This document shows, piece by piece, positions 33,021 to 48,424 of a DNA stretch of 64,000 nucleotides. The position numbers were made by a program, and so were the translations under genes. Under the pieces are notes generated by a model. It was given only the letters and a program-made list of their open reading frames with translations. It did not search any database and was not told the origin of the DNA. Numbering within the stretch: the first letter of the stretch is position 1; every line of letters begins with the position of its first letter. Source of the stretch: Asterella californica. Its lineage: Eukaryota > Streptophyta > Marchantiopsida > Marchantiales > Aytoniaceae. The stretch lies in contig JAYKYS010000001.1 in the NCBI GenBank assembly GCA_036924285.1, forward strand, positions 35,959,501-36,023,500, in the 5' to 3' direction.

Positions 33021-34020
33021 GTGGTCACTGCAATGAAGACAGACTGTGAGTTTCTGATTGGTGCTCATGTAGTTTTAGAGACAGATTGTCTATCTTTACT
33101 CGACATGATATCCAGCTGTAACACGCCAGACATAGCGATGTTGCGTTGGATTGTTTACATCAAGAGGTTCAGTCCAGAGCTGAGACATATAAAAATTAAA
33201 GAGAATGTGGTAGCAAATATGTCAAGGGCTGGTTATATAGACAAGGATGATATGTTTGCAAAAGCTGAGGAAGAAAAAAGAAAAGATGTTCGGTGTCAAG
33301 TTGGTCGACAGGTTACAGACTTGGAGCCGTTGTTTGTTTAGGGAAGAGTTTTACACAAGTAGACTTCGTGAAAAAAGATAGTACTTGAGTTCGCTGGAGA
33401 AGCAAGAGAGGTGGAGTGAAGTAGAGTTCAGAAAGATAAAGAAATAAGCATACAACTATCTTCTATGTGATGGATATCTTTGAAGACGGTAATAGAAGAG
33501 AGATGAGATGTGCATACGAGTAGTGGACGATCTGCAGACTAAACAACAACTAATGAAGGAATTTCATGACACCTTGTGGGTTGGACATTGAGAGATTTGG
33601 GCTACTTACATAAATTTTTTTCAAAAGATGATGGTGAAAAGATCTGTACTGGAATGTGGTGAACTTTGTCAGTTTGTGCCTGCATTGTCAATTTTACTCT
33701 AAGATGCAATATAAAGATGATCTTGTGTCTACTTATCCCCCTTGCATTCACTTCCAGTGGTTCTTGACTTAGTGATAATGCCTATGGAGTTATGAGATAT
33801 GCGATATTTAGTTTTGACTCATGAGGACCTCTCAAACTTTGTAGAAGAGCGAGCACTAAGGACAAAGACCACAGAAGGTGTATGTAGATTTGTACTTGAA
33901 TATATTGTTTGTAGATATAGATCTATAAAAAGAATACGAGCATACAAAAGGAAATTATGTGATGTAGAAGTGAAGGAGTTTTTTGCAATTCAATATTGAA
34001 TTCACAAATACTTTGAAGTA
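33021..34020 (+). pseudogene. Ty3/gypsy pol relic (RNase H and integrase)
   Basis: The frame 33021-33341 reads FLIGAHVVLETDCLSLLDMI, MLRWIVYIKRFSPEL and IKENVVANMSRAGY, the C-terminal half of a gypsy RNase H with its junction to the tether. Further along, separated by stops, come an integrase zinc-like part (EFHDTLWVGH, about 33557-33590; CLHC near 33690) and the start of the core (33799-33999: MRYLVLTHEDLSNFVEERAL, CRYRSIKRIRA). The strand is plus, opposite to the gypsy elements at 1-9.8 kb and 47.6-50.5 kb, and the sequence type differs from both. No LTRs were found around it. Confidence 0.75.
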
Positions 34021-34099
34021 AAAAATGCTCGACGATTTGCAGCAGTGCTTGACAATTTGATGGAGTTATCCTGGAACCAGTAGTGAAATAGATGGGGCT

Positions 34100-34477
34100 T
34101 TGAAAGTTGGTCTACCGTCAATGGATGCAGATGATAGTCACATGTTAGAGACTAGGACTATTGCTCCAACTCCAATACCAATCGAGAATGATGATAACAA
34201 GTTGACAAATGAAGAAGCGATCGAAGATGGAGTGGCAAGTGAAGAAGCGAACGAAGATGGAGTGCTGAATGTTTACGAGCTTTCAGCTGGTGGGACAGAC
34301 AGACTTGATCTTACGCAAGACAATGTCCAATCGGCTCCACTTGAACCAGATCATGGAACACGCATGGCCACTGACTGTTCTCAGACCAGACCTAGAACAA
34401 AATATATGGCTGTTAGAGTCAGAGGTCGAGCCACCAGACTGACTCGAGAGAAAAACAGTCGAGTAGACGTCGGATAG
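34100..34477 (+). CDS. Hypothetical frame downstream of the gypsy relic
   Basis: A 125-codon frame is rich in Asp, Glu and Thr in its first part (TNEEAIEDGVASEEANEDG, a doubled EANEDG-like unit) and rich in Arg at its end (RVRGRATRLTREKNSR). It follows the gypsy relic on the same strand and may be the eroded C-terminal region of that element, not a host gene. No domain is recognised. Confidence 0.3.
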   Translation: MKVGLPSMDADDSHMLETRTIAPTPIPIENDDNKLTNEEAIEDGVASEEANEDGVLNVYELSAGGTDRLDLTQDNVQSAPLEPDHGTRMATDCSQTRPRTKYMAVRVRGRATRLTREKNSRVDVG

Positions 34478-37400
34478 TGCAACAACAAGTGATTAGTGAT
34501 AATCTCGAAGTTGTGACAAGAGGTCGCTTAAGCAGAATGAAAAGGATAGCACTAAGAGTAGAAGATAGTAGCAATGAGGAGTAATTATAGAGAGAGTGAA
34601 GTTTTTTACTTTGGTGGTTTATAGTGAGCACATCATAGTCTTGTAACTCTTTACGAGTTCAGACCTAGACTCTAGTGTTTTTCTCGAATTGGTCTTTATA
34701 ACCACACATGAATATGGTTCTCTTGTTATTGATGCATTGCAGCTGAATGTTTTTTCGCATAGTAATAGTGATATACTAATCTTTGGATATCATATGATTG
34801 TTATTCTGTCTAATTGAACCCTGTCAGTTTCAAAAGTTCTTCCTTGATCCGATTCTTAAGTTGAATAGCGATACCATGTGCACAGCCAAATTGTGATTCG
34901 AATATAAACATAAACATGTTAATTTGGACTGTCTCAAAATACACCGTTGGATATTGTCTTAAAGTAAGTATTACAAATAACTGAAATATACAATTTGTGA
35001 TTATTGCAATACTATGATCATTTTCTTGAATAGCGATATAACCAAATTTGTTTGCATTGCCTTATGATGATTCGGTGTATATAAACTACTCTACATAAAT
35101 TTCTGAATGAATAACAATAACATTTTATTCCCGGATACTGATACATGATTATTTGTTTTAAGGAATACCGATACATGATTATCCATTCTACCGAATAATA
35201 GTTATCGCTATTCATATATAGTATTATGTCATGATTCGTATCAACATATACTTATTTATCAATTGTTAGGGATTATCATATGACAAAATCTTCAGAAATT
35301 TTGATTCCATTAACACTAAACTCAAACATATATGATTCAAACATAGTCAAACTCATGACAGGATCCGAACTTGCTCACATAGATGCCCTCTGTTGTCATA
35401 GAGCGTGAATTTTTGCTTGGGAATACATTGGGTATTTGGCTGTAGAGAGACACGGCAAGACCTTGGACCAACTCGATAAAACCCGTCTGCTCTCACTATC
35501 CAATCTGTACGACTTTATCTCGATGGTAGTATCTATTTGTCTTGGTTTTACCAACCTAACTTGACCTTAAGTGTTACACACATTGTCGTGAATTATTTCA
35601 CATGGTAAATAATTCACCTTTTTGGTGACGTTAGACTCTCTAAGTTAATACCTCAGAGAAGTCAATTTTGGAAGAAGTGAGCATTTGAGAATCTGAAAAC
35701 ACCACGACGTAGGTCTCATCACGTTGATCACCATGGTATGTTACAAAGTTACAAACGAAGTTGCAGGCAAATAGTTATTTGGAGTTCTTTTAGAAGATTT
35801 TTGATATCAAGAAATGTATCATAAATTTGAGTGAGTTCAAAATTTATGTTTTAGATATTTATCATGTACAGTGTAGTGTGTAGTATATGTTTGTATCTTG
35901 AAATGTAAAAAGAGATCACGTCTAGAGATAGTTATGGTAGTTCGGTAGTTCGTGTTAGTGAAGAGAAGATGAAATAACGCGCTTTACTATAAGCGCTTAT
36001 AAACTGGTCTCTAAAACTAGTTGTGAGTTTTTCTTCTGCGGGTAGTTAAGTAAACCTGTAGGGAGGAGATCTCAAGATCAAATCCTCTCAGACTCACAAT
36101 CGGCTTGGTGTAGGCTGACCTCTTCGGAGGAATATGTGCAACATCAAGTTACCTAGGGACGAGACACTTGATATTCTTTAAACGTATCATGAATGTGAGA
36201 CGTCTTTCCTCTATCCTTGCAGTGATCTGATATGGATGCTAGAGGAGATTACCGCTGGATTTTGAAATGAACCTTATGCTAGGGGACTAACTTCCCTTCG
36301 GAGTGTAAGGATAATTAGTATGAATCCGGTGTGCGACTCTCCAAGTCTTGAGATAACGAGATGGCATCAAAGATACTCCAAGTGGATACAAATTATGTTG
36401 TAAACAAATATAGATATAGTAGAAAATTATAGATCTTGTCATATGATATACTTATCTCGAAAAATCAAGTCAAACGCATACATGAGGAGACACTTACGAC
36501 ATTTCAAAGTTAAAGGGGCCAGAGAATGACAACGACGATAATTTGGGCTCTAAGTGTCAAAACGAGGTGATTCTAGTGGTCAGAGGTAGCCATGCCGGAG
36601 TTACTTCAGGTGGAGATGTATAAAGTTGACTGTACGATCGATTCTCTAAGTCTTGAGGTAGCGAGATGACATCAAAGATACTCCAAGTCAGTATAAATTC
36701 TTCCATTAAAAAAATATAGATCTCATAGAAAAATATGGATCTCATCATATGATATATTTGGGTCAAAAAATCAAGTCAAACGGATACATGAGGAGACACT
36801 TATGACATTTCAAAATTAAAGAGACCAGAGAATGACAACGACGATAACTTGAGCTCTAAGTGTCAAAACGAGGTGATTCCAGTGGTCAGAGATAGCCATG
36901 GTGAAGTTACTTAGTTGGTATAAATTTGACTGTACTATCAACTTGATAGCCATCCGTACACAAAATCTACGAAGATATGTTGATTAAGTTTTCTGACACG
37001 TAAGAAGATAGTACGTGTTGATTTTTTACCAGAGATTTATTTTCTGTTACCACTTGTCTAAAGAATCATTTTACATCTGTTAGGTCATAGTGGATGTCAC
37101 GTAGAAGAGAGAAAACTCCCGAGGGGGTGTACAATAAAGAAGAGATTTTTGATCATTATTGAGGAGAGTTATCGAGGAGCTAGAGGAGAACGGATTAAGG
37201 AATTGACGACTAGAGGATTTTCTGACTGATCATAATTTTGACATCGTGGAATTGAGCAATTGAGGGGAGGAAAAAACAAGTAGAGAGAAGACTTACAACT
37301 TGTATGCATATATTTTTGAGTAGAAAATGAGAAGCTTCTAGATGAACGCACAAGTGCTTCACATGAGCAATTTCTTGAAGTTCAGAGTCATTCAGAGTGA

Positions 37401-37574
37401 GATTTTTAGTCTGGATAATTTGGAGTTGAAGACTTACTTGCATGTCGTGTGTTTTGTTCGGATCGAGAACGTGATGGAGATTCCTTTGCGATCCATGTTT
37501 TGTGTGTGATCTTCGTCATCTTTTTCACAACTGTATTACAGTTAGAAGGTTCCGTCCTTCTCAAGAAACTCTCG
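34478..37574. other. AT-rich non-coding stretch with a 0.3-kb tandem duplication
   Basis: No gene was seen; all frames are short. The only structure is the duplication at 36340-36960. Confidence 0.6.
36340..36960. repeat. Two-copy tandem repeat of about 305 bases
   Basis: Both copies contain CTTGAGATAACGAGATGGCATC-like starts, ATCAAGTCAAACGCATACAT, ACATGAGGAGACACTTA, AGAGAATGACAACGACGATAA and GTGTCAAAACGAGGTGATTC in the same order. The similarity is around 85 percent by eye. Confidence 0.88.
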
Positions 37575-39790
37575 CCTCGACAACTTGCACCATACAGTAC
37601 AACTGGGCGTTCAATCATACTCTAAGTACAGGAAGGATTCATACATGATAAATAGATGCTTTAGATCACAGAAGCACTTTCAAACAATCCTTTGGGCCGG
37701 CTTGTGCACTAGCAATACCCTCTTCATTAGTTTTCCACGACAAACTATCTAAAATGATCAATTCTGACCTTCTAGAGTTTGCTAATATGAACTCTATTCA
37801 AGATAAACCTCCAATGGATAACCTACTGTACAAGCTTTCCAATTATATTGATAATACATTGATTAGATCAAGATAACTCTTATCAGAATAGATCAAAATT
37901 GATCATTTCTAGCACTTATAACCCAAAACATCTTAATCTTTCTTCTTGACTCGCATGTTTGATCTAAGTTTTGAGTGATCAAACAAGCTCTAAATTATCA
38001 TGCAATTATCCACTAGAAACCTTATCTTCTAGAGCTTCCAACAAGGTAAGTCATGCACATAACAAGCAAACATGGAGCTCGAGACGTGGTGCCAAAGACA
38101 ACGATATCTAGCAGTTAGAGATCTTCATCTAGCAACTTCGACATAGTATAACGCCTCCTCTGATTATGATCTCCGTGCCAAATTCACAACATAGCTCTTT
38201 TGTCACACCGCTAAACTGCAAATCACAGTCACAAGTTAACGTCCATGCATCACTTACCTTAACTCTGTTTGATCCTGACCGAAGTCGGACTGTCTGCCTA
38301 ACCATCAAGCTCAGCATTCCCTAAGTCCCGACCTAGACCCGTCTAGGTCAATCTCAAAACATGAGCAAGTCAAAAGATGACTTGGGATGGACTTCTTGTA
38401 AAGTCTAGGGTCCTAAACGGTGTCTCTAGCACACCTAGCGGCCCAACCGTCCATGATGTCCGTCTGGGTCTAAGCTCCCGAATGGTGGTCTAACCCGCCG
38501 TCTCGTTCCCTAGTCTTGCTCCCCTAGTCTTAGATTGTTCCTAAGTCCAGACGTCTAAGTCTGGACTGGAACGTGCCTTGGAACCGGCCTAGCCATCACC
38601 TCATGCCTCCGGAGTCCGTCCGCCAAACTCTAGGGTCGGGTGATTCGTCCAAGTCCACCCAGGCATCGAGCCCCCCTCATATGTACTTCTGGGGATCCTC
38701 GGCCCAGCCCTCCTCTTTGGTCCTTGAAAATTATATCACAACCTGATCACTGGATCGGCTATAATTCTCAGTTCAGAGATCATTTCGAGGAGTTCTGCAT
38801 ATCACTGGAAAGCTCTCTTCGAGACCTTTCCAATGATACCTTACTTGCCTCGAGATCTTACGTGGAGCTCCGTCCACGATCTAAAACGTCGCTAGAGCTC
38901 CAACACTTAGTCATTTTCTGAAAAACTTGTGGTTCGGACCAGCATCCGAACCACGGTCCGTCTGCGTCTCGGACCCACGTCTCGGTCCTGCGTCTCGGAT
39001 CCACGTCTCAGATATCTCAGATCTATGTTTCGGTCTGTTTCCAGACTTGCTCCCCTTAGGTGAGCGTTCGATTGGGATCGTCTTGGGGGTAGGCCTTTAT
39101 GTCCTAACCGAATGTTCCAACCTTGGTTCAAAGAAGCACTTAGGGTTCATCTGATCTCAACTTCCCGACCAAGCCGTTCAGTCCTTCTCGCAGCGTTCAC
39201 AACCTAGTACAAGTCCACTAGGATTCTGTTGTTCGCGTCTGCGCTTGACTGCAAGGTACATTATCTTTGGCATCACCTCTCGAGCTCAATGGTTACGTGC
39301 TGCGTGCATGCCTTATCTTGTAAGAAGCTCTAGAAGACAAGATTTCTAATGGTATGCTGCATGTCAAGTTTAGAGCTTGTTTGATCACTCAAGACTTAGA
39401 TCAAACATGAAGATCAAGATGAAGATATGAGACGTTTCGAGTTAGAAGTGTTAGAAATTGTAAATCTTGATCAATTGTGATAGGAGTTACGGTTATCCAA
39501 TCAAGGTATTATCTATATCATTAGAAAGTTCGTACAATAGACTTTCAACTATGTAAGATTCATCTTGAATGGAGTTCATATCAACGAAATATAGAAGGTC
39601 AAAGTTGAGTATTTTAGTCAGTTTGTCACAAAACACAATGATGGTGAAGATATTGTTAGTGCACAAATCAACCTAAGAGATAGTTTGATGATGCTTTTGT
39701 GAACTAAAGCATCTGTATATCATGTATGGATCATTCATGTACTTAATGCATGATTGTACACCTAGTTGTGTTGTATGGTGCATGTGCACT
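37575..39790. mobile_element. Long inverted-repeat element (foldback or MITE-like)
   Basis: The left arm, about 37575-38115, matches the reverse complement of about 39245-39790 along its whole length. For example, GTTTGATCTAAGTTTTGAGTGATC at 37960 pairs with GATCACTCAAGACTTAGATC at 39376, and CATACATGATAAATAGATGC at 37640 pairs with GTATATCATGTATGGATC at 39715. Identity is about 70-75 percent by eye, with small indels. The interior (38116-39244) is more GC-rich, with no long coding frame. No target duplication or transposase could be identified. A transcript through it would fold into a long hairpin. Confidence 0.75.
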
Positions 39791-42700
39791 ACACTTAAGG
39801 TCAGATTACGTCGGTACAAATCGACACAAATATATGCTAAAGTCAAGATAAAGATTGATTGATAGGGTAGTGAAGGCACAAGGATTTTATCGAGTTGGTT
39901 CAATATCTTGCCGTATCTCTTTACAACTAGGTACCCCGTGTATTCTTAGACCAAATTTCATGCTCTACGATAATGATACAACTAAAAAGATCAGACGATA
40001 ACTTGAAAACCATCCGGTATTTTTTGTCGTAAAGTCGAGAGCTAGACGCCTACTAGACTATGCTTTCACTATTGTTTCACGGTGAACCTAGCTAGACCTA
40101 CTGACAGAACACGGTGCATCTCCGAATCTGATGTAACACTGAATCTCAAAATAACAAACAAACTCTCAGAGTGCAATCGTTCTCTCTCTCTCTCTGTTTT
40201 GCACTAATCAATAAAAATAAAAGTCAAAGTAAAAAACAACGATCATGTTGAGCATTCTGTCTCCTTGCACAAAAAAAATAGCAACAACGACACCCTCTAG
40301 ACAATGAAATGAAGAAGAACACTACTATGTTTTCTGCCGTCAGGTCTTCCATTGATTTGAGTCATGTTTGCTGAGGGTTAGCTCAAAATATTCTGATCCA
40401 ATGGTGCTCTTCACAGTCTCACTTACTTCCACTGTATATCATCTATTTTCAGTTTCATCCAAAATCCCCCCTTTCATTACGAGTCTTCCAACTAGGTCTT
40501 TAAGTTAGAAGAGGTCAAAGCTCCGGTCCCCTCCCTTATCCTTGGGTTGAATAACCTGCAATTTTCTAAAGAGCTTCTGAAGAAACTTCTTAAGATGTTC
40601 ATAAACTTTTATAGCTTTTGCAGGATAGTTTTGGACCTACTACCAGATATCCACATATGTGGTACTAGAGTCCATGAATTTGTAATTGTTATTAACATTT
40701 TGTTTGATCTTTATATCTTTCCGAAGATATATAAATGTGTTCATTTTGATGACAACAGTAGCTCAAATAGATTCGATAAACTACAGTTATTTTTTAAATT
40801 TTATAGTTTTTATTTCCACCCCCAACGCGAAACAGCCCAAGAACTATAACAGAGGAAGTCCATGAAGTTCATGGAGAGACACAGTAGAAAGGAAAACAAT
40901 CAGTGGCATGGGACATGGTAAATTCTTGTCATGATTCACGTAAATACAGTGCAAACTAACTTTAACTAATATAAGAGTTAGACGAGTCCGTTCGACAGCT
41001 TGGGAGTACTTTCCGAAGCTTCCCCACAGCCAGTCTCAAGTCAGTCTTGATCTTCTTTCTTGTCTTCTTCTTCACTATTATTAAGAGGTCAAACGTCTAC
41101 TTCAACTGCTATCTCTTGTTCTAGATGGAATAACTGGTTTCTGATCTGGACTATGGCTGCTTTATGCATTCGTTTAATCGTGATCGGAACAACTCAAAAG
41201 CTAAATCTGTACTCCAGAAATATCCAACTCTTGCTTGTAGAGTGCAAGTCTTCCTCTTTCCTGGAACCTTATCGTAACATCTCTCCGGATAGTATTTCTG
41301 ATGTAAGGATCAAACGACTCGGTTGCATACATAAGATAAAAGATTTCTATATCCTTTGATCAAAATCAACATCTATAAAGAAATAAGATATGATGGAAAG
41401 ATAACATAAAAATCTCTTATTTTTCTTTTTTGCATATAGGGAAAATCATCCAAGTATCAAGTGATCAAAGTATTTCTTTGTCACTTTCCACCATAGTACC
41501 GGTTTTACCACTTTCAGTTCGAGAGTTAAACACATAAGGAAAATATAAATATTCCACTTATGGGCCTATGTCAATTCTTTGGTGTGTTTGTTAGAGTACT
41601 TGGAGGAGTTTTATGTAAGGTAATTTTAAAACCAGATGTTGGAGTTAGTGGTTTATTAAACATAAATTATTGTAGCATATGATAAGTCACGATCTATTTG
41701 ATATTGATATTCGAGTGTTATTCGATATACTATTAACGAGAATTTCAAGATCTAGATTTCCATCGTCCTTTAAGTTATGGCTGCGGGGGAGCCACTGTCG
41801 TGGTCGTGGCGGATCGTTCCTAAACCACTGCGGTACTAACAGTAGTACTCCGGTAAAGCACTACGGTACTACTGTAGTAGTTCCCCCGGTTACACCTCGA
41901 TCGGGGAGTGGCTTCAGAACGAGAATCGACTTGCTCCAGGCTGCAGTACATATGGCTCGGTGTACATGTCCTCGACTGTGGTTCTCGTCACTGTTGCCAC
42001 TGATCGTGGTCCCTTCTGTAAAATACTCGTTACTCAAGTGAGTTGCTACATGAAGAGAGAGAATCAGATAATTGTTTATGCTTCTCCTACTTCCTTTCAG
42101 TGAAGTAAAGCCAGCTTCTTCAAGAATGATGCCGTGATTGGTGTTTCGGAGGGGAATGAACAGAAGTAAGGAAAAGCCGTCACGAATGGCGACCTGATCA
42201 TGCTCCCCGCATACAGAAAGAATCGGACCCACCGACAGAGGCCTAGGGCTGAATCACTCTGCTGAGAGCCAAGTCATTTCCAAGTCGTGAAGGACCCACA
42301 TTGGCAAGTACTGTGATTTAGCTGTTTTGGTAATGTAGTAAGCACGTGAACTTGAGCCTGTCCTGTCACATGATGCAAGTGCAAACCCTTCTAGATTGAC
42401 AACTGTAGCTTCACTATTTCTATTTAATCCAGATCTGTAGAAAAACTTTCGCTCCATGCCACAGGATGGATCCTTGATTAACATTGCTTGCCTAAGTTTG
42501 AAACAGTTTGGAATCAACAGTTACTAGCTAGCCTCTGCCTGGAAAGTGCATACATACATAAAGTGCATCTTTGAATATGCATAGAGTGCATACTGAAAGA
42601 TAAAGAAATCTTTGCTCCATGCAAGTATCTGATTTTTCTATCCCGTAACCTTTTGTGCCGGCAACTTGGGGGCATATTAGTTAGATCCATTCCTTGTCGT

Positions 42701-43373
42701 GTGAATTTGCCAGTGGAATACCGATCATGCTCAGTTGACCTCAGCAAGCGGTAATGACTAGTCTTGTAGCTAGCAATGAACAAGAATTCCGTGAGCATGG
42801 CACTGCTGCAGGAATTTTGCATGTGGTCCAGAAGTATAAAAGCACTCCAGAGACCCCAGAACATTCAAGCTGGGCCAAGCTCATTCTGGAGCTGGTGAAT
42901 CAGCCTCGACCTTTGCAAGCAAGCAGTACGTTCGATCCAAATACCCTCTTCCACAATGCATGCGGATCTGATCGCTGATGAAGCCATCTTTGAGTACATT
43001 TCTTTCGATCTTTTGCTAGCTAGCTGCATGAGTCAGCAGCTGTGCTATAATTGGCTCCGTGGACATCCAGCAGCTATGACTCTCGTAGATTCTACACTTG
43101 AAGCTCATGCATATGGATGGACTCACTCGTTTAATCATGATGATGTCCTTTCAGCTTCTAATGTCAAACTTGAGGTCTCTTTGTTGTCAGCTTCTAATGA
43201 ACGAAGCTAAGCATTCATTCCCGTGCCATGTCTTGGAATTCTTGTGCAGAAAGGTGGTGGTTTCTGGTCTTCCACGGTAATCAGGCCACGTGCACCGTTA
43301 TTTTGGCCCGATCCAAAGGATTAATCAGAATCGGAAAGAAAATATCCGGCGAAAAGATATTTTCGGATCCACA
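39791..43373. other. Non-coding spacer upstream of the peroxidase gene
   Basis: No gene was recognised. Frames at 40547-40849 and 41060-41359 are AT-driven or without features. A (CT)n run lies at 40173-40195. The last few hundred bases should include the peroxidase promoter. Confidence 0.5.
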
Positions 43374-45437
<2,064 letters not shown>

Positions 45438-46834
45438 TGCTACTAGATGGTAAATATTATTCCTGGACTAGCGCTTTGTTCATCTACAGCAGCAAAATAG
45501 ATTCGAACTGTCAGAAAGAGAGAAGAACATGCGTGCTAGATCTAGAAATAAAGCTCCCCAGTCGTGAGCTAGCTAGTTGGAATACACCTGCGCTTGGCGA
45601 TCGGATCCGCTGTTGATGTCGTAGGATCAACTGTAAATACTTCGATTCATTGCAGTACCGGGAACACGTTCAGGTACACGTGGAGTGGAGAATCATTAGA
45701 AAAACGGCATTTTTTCTAATAATCCTCAGCAGTTTGTGGACTTTGAGGAGGCTCTTCTGACCTTGTGGGCCAGAACATCAGAATCTGATGGGAGTTACAG
45801 TAATAAAGCATCATTTTTGCCCTGAATATTTGTTCGTCATGTGCATAATATATGTTAGAAATCTTGATTAGTCAGGCTTAAAAAATGCTCTTCAAGGTAT
45901 TAATTAGACTAATACCTTGAAGCCGAATTGTGCTGACAGTGAGATCCATCCACGCCTTAATATTACATAATCTACTGCTTCCAGTTAGTTTACCGATGCA
46001 AGCATTTTCTAGTTGTAGCTAGCTACTGTAGCAGTTGACGAACAGATATCCAAATCCCAGAACTCTACAATATTCAAGCACGTGAGATCTAGACGTAGCG
46101 ATATCGATTCGCTGTACTGGGTCATGCATGGAATTCGAAGCTAAGGACCTACAAGTAGCCTTTCTACCAAATAGAGTCCCTTGTGGACAAGTTTCCAGTA
46201 TCAAACGTCGTTTGATTTCGACGGTGTACTAGTAACCGTTACTTTCGAATTCTCATGTTTTATTTGTTTTAGCAAGTGATGAAAAAATGATTTAAAATAC
46301 GGAACTACAGAGTCTGGACTCTGGAGTCTGGACAGACTGAGTAGAAGATATCAGCCGCACGAGCAAAAATTAATCATAGTTAATTACTAAGGTAGAGTTT
46401 AGTGCAATTACAGTGCGTAAAGTTAGTTCAGGCTCTCTATTTCGCTTCCTGTTTTGTATGTATCCTCAATGTGTGCCGGTCGTCGGCTGCCTACCCAGTG
46501 GCACGTGCCCCGGCCGAGGATATCTGTCACAGTAGAGGGGGCGGGAACCTGGTTTGATCCCTCGACCTCACTCCAGTCCAGTGAGTCAAACGGCACCTAC
46601 TTACCACTTAATAAAGACGTTGTGATTTTTAGTGGAGTTCGTGCACGTAACTCTATAACCCATTTCCGGCAGTATCCGCCGTCCTCCGCGAACAGAAAGT
46701 TTGAATTTGTGTTTCGAAAACGAAAGAAGAAAGAACAGTTCGAATACGGAAAAGCAAGAAACAAAATGAGAGAAGGTGTTACTGTTTCCGTCGAATACAA
46801 GAGAAGTGGACGACAAGGCCGCGGCAGCCATCCT
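45438..46834. other. 3' flank of the peroxidase gene and spacer
   Basis: The first part should be peroxidase 3' UTR. A perfect hairpin (CTTCAAGGTATTA, 7-base loop, TAATACCTTGAAG) lies at 45890-45922. A 154-codon frame at 46454-46918 has no recognised domain and overlaps the direct repeat at its end. Confidence 0.5.
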
Positions 46835-47009
46835 GCTTTTGGACGTCGCAGTGTCGATGTCGACCCAGAAGCAAGCAGCAATTATAGCTTTTCGTCCTTG
46901 AAGTTCTTCCTCTTATAATTATCTTAACTTTGCCTTGGTTGTTAAGTGATCCTTTAAAGGTCGTCCTTCTTACCTTTGAATGTACGGTACACTTTCGATC
47001 CTGTAAGCT
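46835..47009. repeat. Left copy of a 170-base direct repeat flanking the copia nest
   Basis: The stretch from GCTTTTGGACGT to ATCCTGT, including GACCCAGAAGCAAGCAGCAA and TTTGCCTTGGTTGTTAA, recurs at 53669-53843 in the same orientation with about 90 percent identity by eye. The copia LTR starts some 25 bases after it. Confidence 0.88.
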
Positions 47010-47034
47010 GTATATATATATATGAATACGTAGA

Positions 47035-47267
47035 TGTTAAAATCAGGACAGCTTCCAAGAGAGGACCCGCCACACCTAAAGGAACGTACAAAGAAGGAGA
47101 AAGATAAGATTCACCAAGAGAAGTATCACCAGTCCATCTTGTATATATATAAGAGAGGGTACAAAGAGGGTTGGGTCTCTTTTATCTAAACTTTACTCTC
47201 TATTGAGTATAGTCCTAACCACAGTAGTTGCATCTTAACTAACTAGAGCTTGCACATGTACTAACAC
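47035..47267 (-). repeat. 3' LTR of the copia remnant
   Basis: It starts TGTTAAAATC and ends ACTAACA on the plus strand. It matches the 5' LTR in the order of blocks, with about 80 percent identity by eye. Confidence 0.75.
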
Positions 47268-47321
47268 TCTCTTTCATGATCAAGCTCAAATTAATATTTT
47301 TAATATTTTTAATATTAAATT

Positions 47322-47594
47322 TTATCTCCTAGGTAAAATTTTAGTCAAAATATCAACTACTTGTTCATTTGTATTGATAAATCTGAGATCTGTTTCTCCA
47401 GCTGACACTTTCTCTCCGAAGAAGAGATAATGGACTTCTATATGCTTAGTTCTAGCATGCAATACAAAGTTATTAGTAAGTTTAATACTGCTGATATTAT
47501 TTATGTGTAAAATGACAAGATCAGAAAATACAACACCCATTTCCTCCAAAAGGATGTGGAGCCAAACAGCTTCACACATCCTAGGCATAGCCAT
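47322..47594 (-). pseudogene. Copia RNase H, C-terminal fragment
   Basis: The 90 residues read CEAVWLHILLEEMGV, HINNISSIKLTNNFVLHARTKHIEVHYLF and INTNEQVVDILTK, the end of the Ty1/copia RNase H that normally precedes the 3' LTR. The catalytic aspartate in the usual HCDN is replaced (HINN). The stretch ends 55 bases before the 3' LTR, as expected for copia. Confidence 0.9.
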
Positions 47595-47799
47595 GCACTA
47601 CCAATACACTTAGACAAATTTCAAGAAACAAAGTCTTTATTTTCACAAAATACAAAATAAAGTTACAAAGTTCATCGGCTCAAGTCGTCTCAAGTTGCTA
47701 CTCGTATGATTCGTCGTTCCTTCACTCCCGTTGGAAGGAGATCCTCATCTTGCTAACGCCCTTGTTGTCCTTGTCGTCGTTTGAAGAGGTCCAATACTT

Positions 47800-48298
47800 C
47801 GCTTGCATGAGCTAGCTCTTTCTCTATCATCCAAGTTGCTTCCTTCAAATGATATAAATGTCATTTGACCAAGTACTCCATCCGGTTAGATTTGCGCCGC
47901 GATTGCAAAATGATCTCTACCTCGTATTCTGCTTCGTCTTGCACGACATCAGGTTGAGGCCTGAGAACCTGTTTGCACTCTGGCCGCAAATCATCCTTGA
48001 AGTATTTCTTTAATAAAGAAACATGGAAAGTCGGATGCAACTGCCACTCGGGAGGAAGGTCTAACGTATAGACATCTTCGTACGGATTCTTGACAATAAC
48101 AAAAGGTCTCGCAAACTTTGATGAAAACTTCATCGATATTCCTTCTGGAAGGATGAAGTCCTTTGCACTTAACCATACCTCTTCGCCCACTTGAAACTTC
48201 ACTTGCCGCCAATGCTTGTTTACCTGCTTCGTGTACCGTTGTTGTGCCTTCTCGAGGTTCTTCTTTACTTGCTCCTCGCATCGCTGCATTTCCGTCAC
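47800..48298 (-). pseudogene. Integrase C-terminal domain and chromodomain of the chromovirus
   Basis: The frame gives VGEEVWLSAKDF, KYFKDDLRP and VEIILQSRRKSNRMEYLVK. It then has TGA (47861-47863) where the chromodomain normally has tryptophan, and continues in frame with HLYHLKEATWMIEKELA. Chromodomains bind methylated histone H3 and direct these elements to heterochromatin. The stop removes the second half. Confidence 0.88.
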
Positions 48299-48424
48299 TA
48301 ACTCTTCAGCTGATGTTTACCGTGTTCTTGGTCGTGTCGATGTAGAACTCTCGGAAAGAGTCAAGTCAAGAGGTCTTTCTGGCTCACGTCCGTAAGCCAG
48401 CAAGAAAGACGATTCGCTGATCGC

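Noticed and set aside
40547..40849. 100-codon frame
   Set aside because: It is driven by AT-rich codons (Phe, Ile, Lys, Leu) and has no motif.
41790..41890. GGGGGAGCC...GTTCCCCC with inner GTACTA repeats
   Set aside because: Pairing is imperfect and broken, too weak to call a structured element.
46530..46570. Possible tRNA B box (GGTTTGATCCC)
   Set aside because: No acceptor stem or A box in the right place could be found.
46454..46918. 154-codon plus-strand frame before the copia element
   Set aside because: Composition is irregular, no motif is seen and its end falls in the 170-base repeat. The repeat's second copy does not keep the whole frame.
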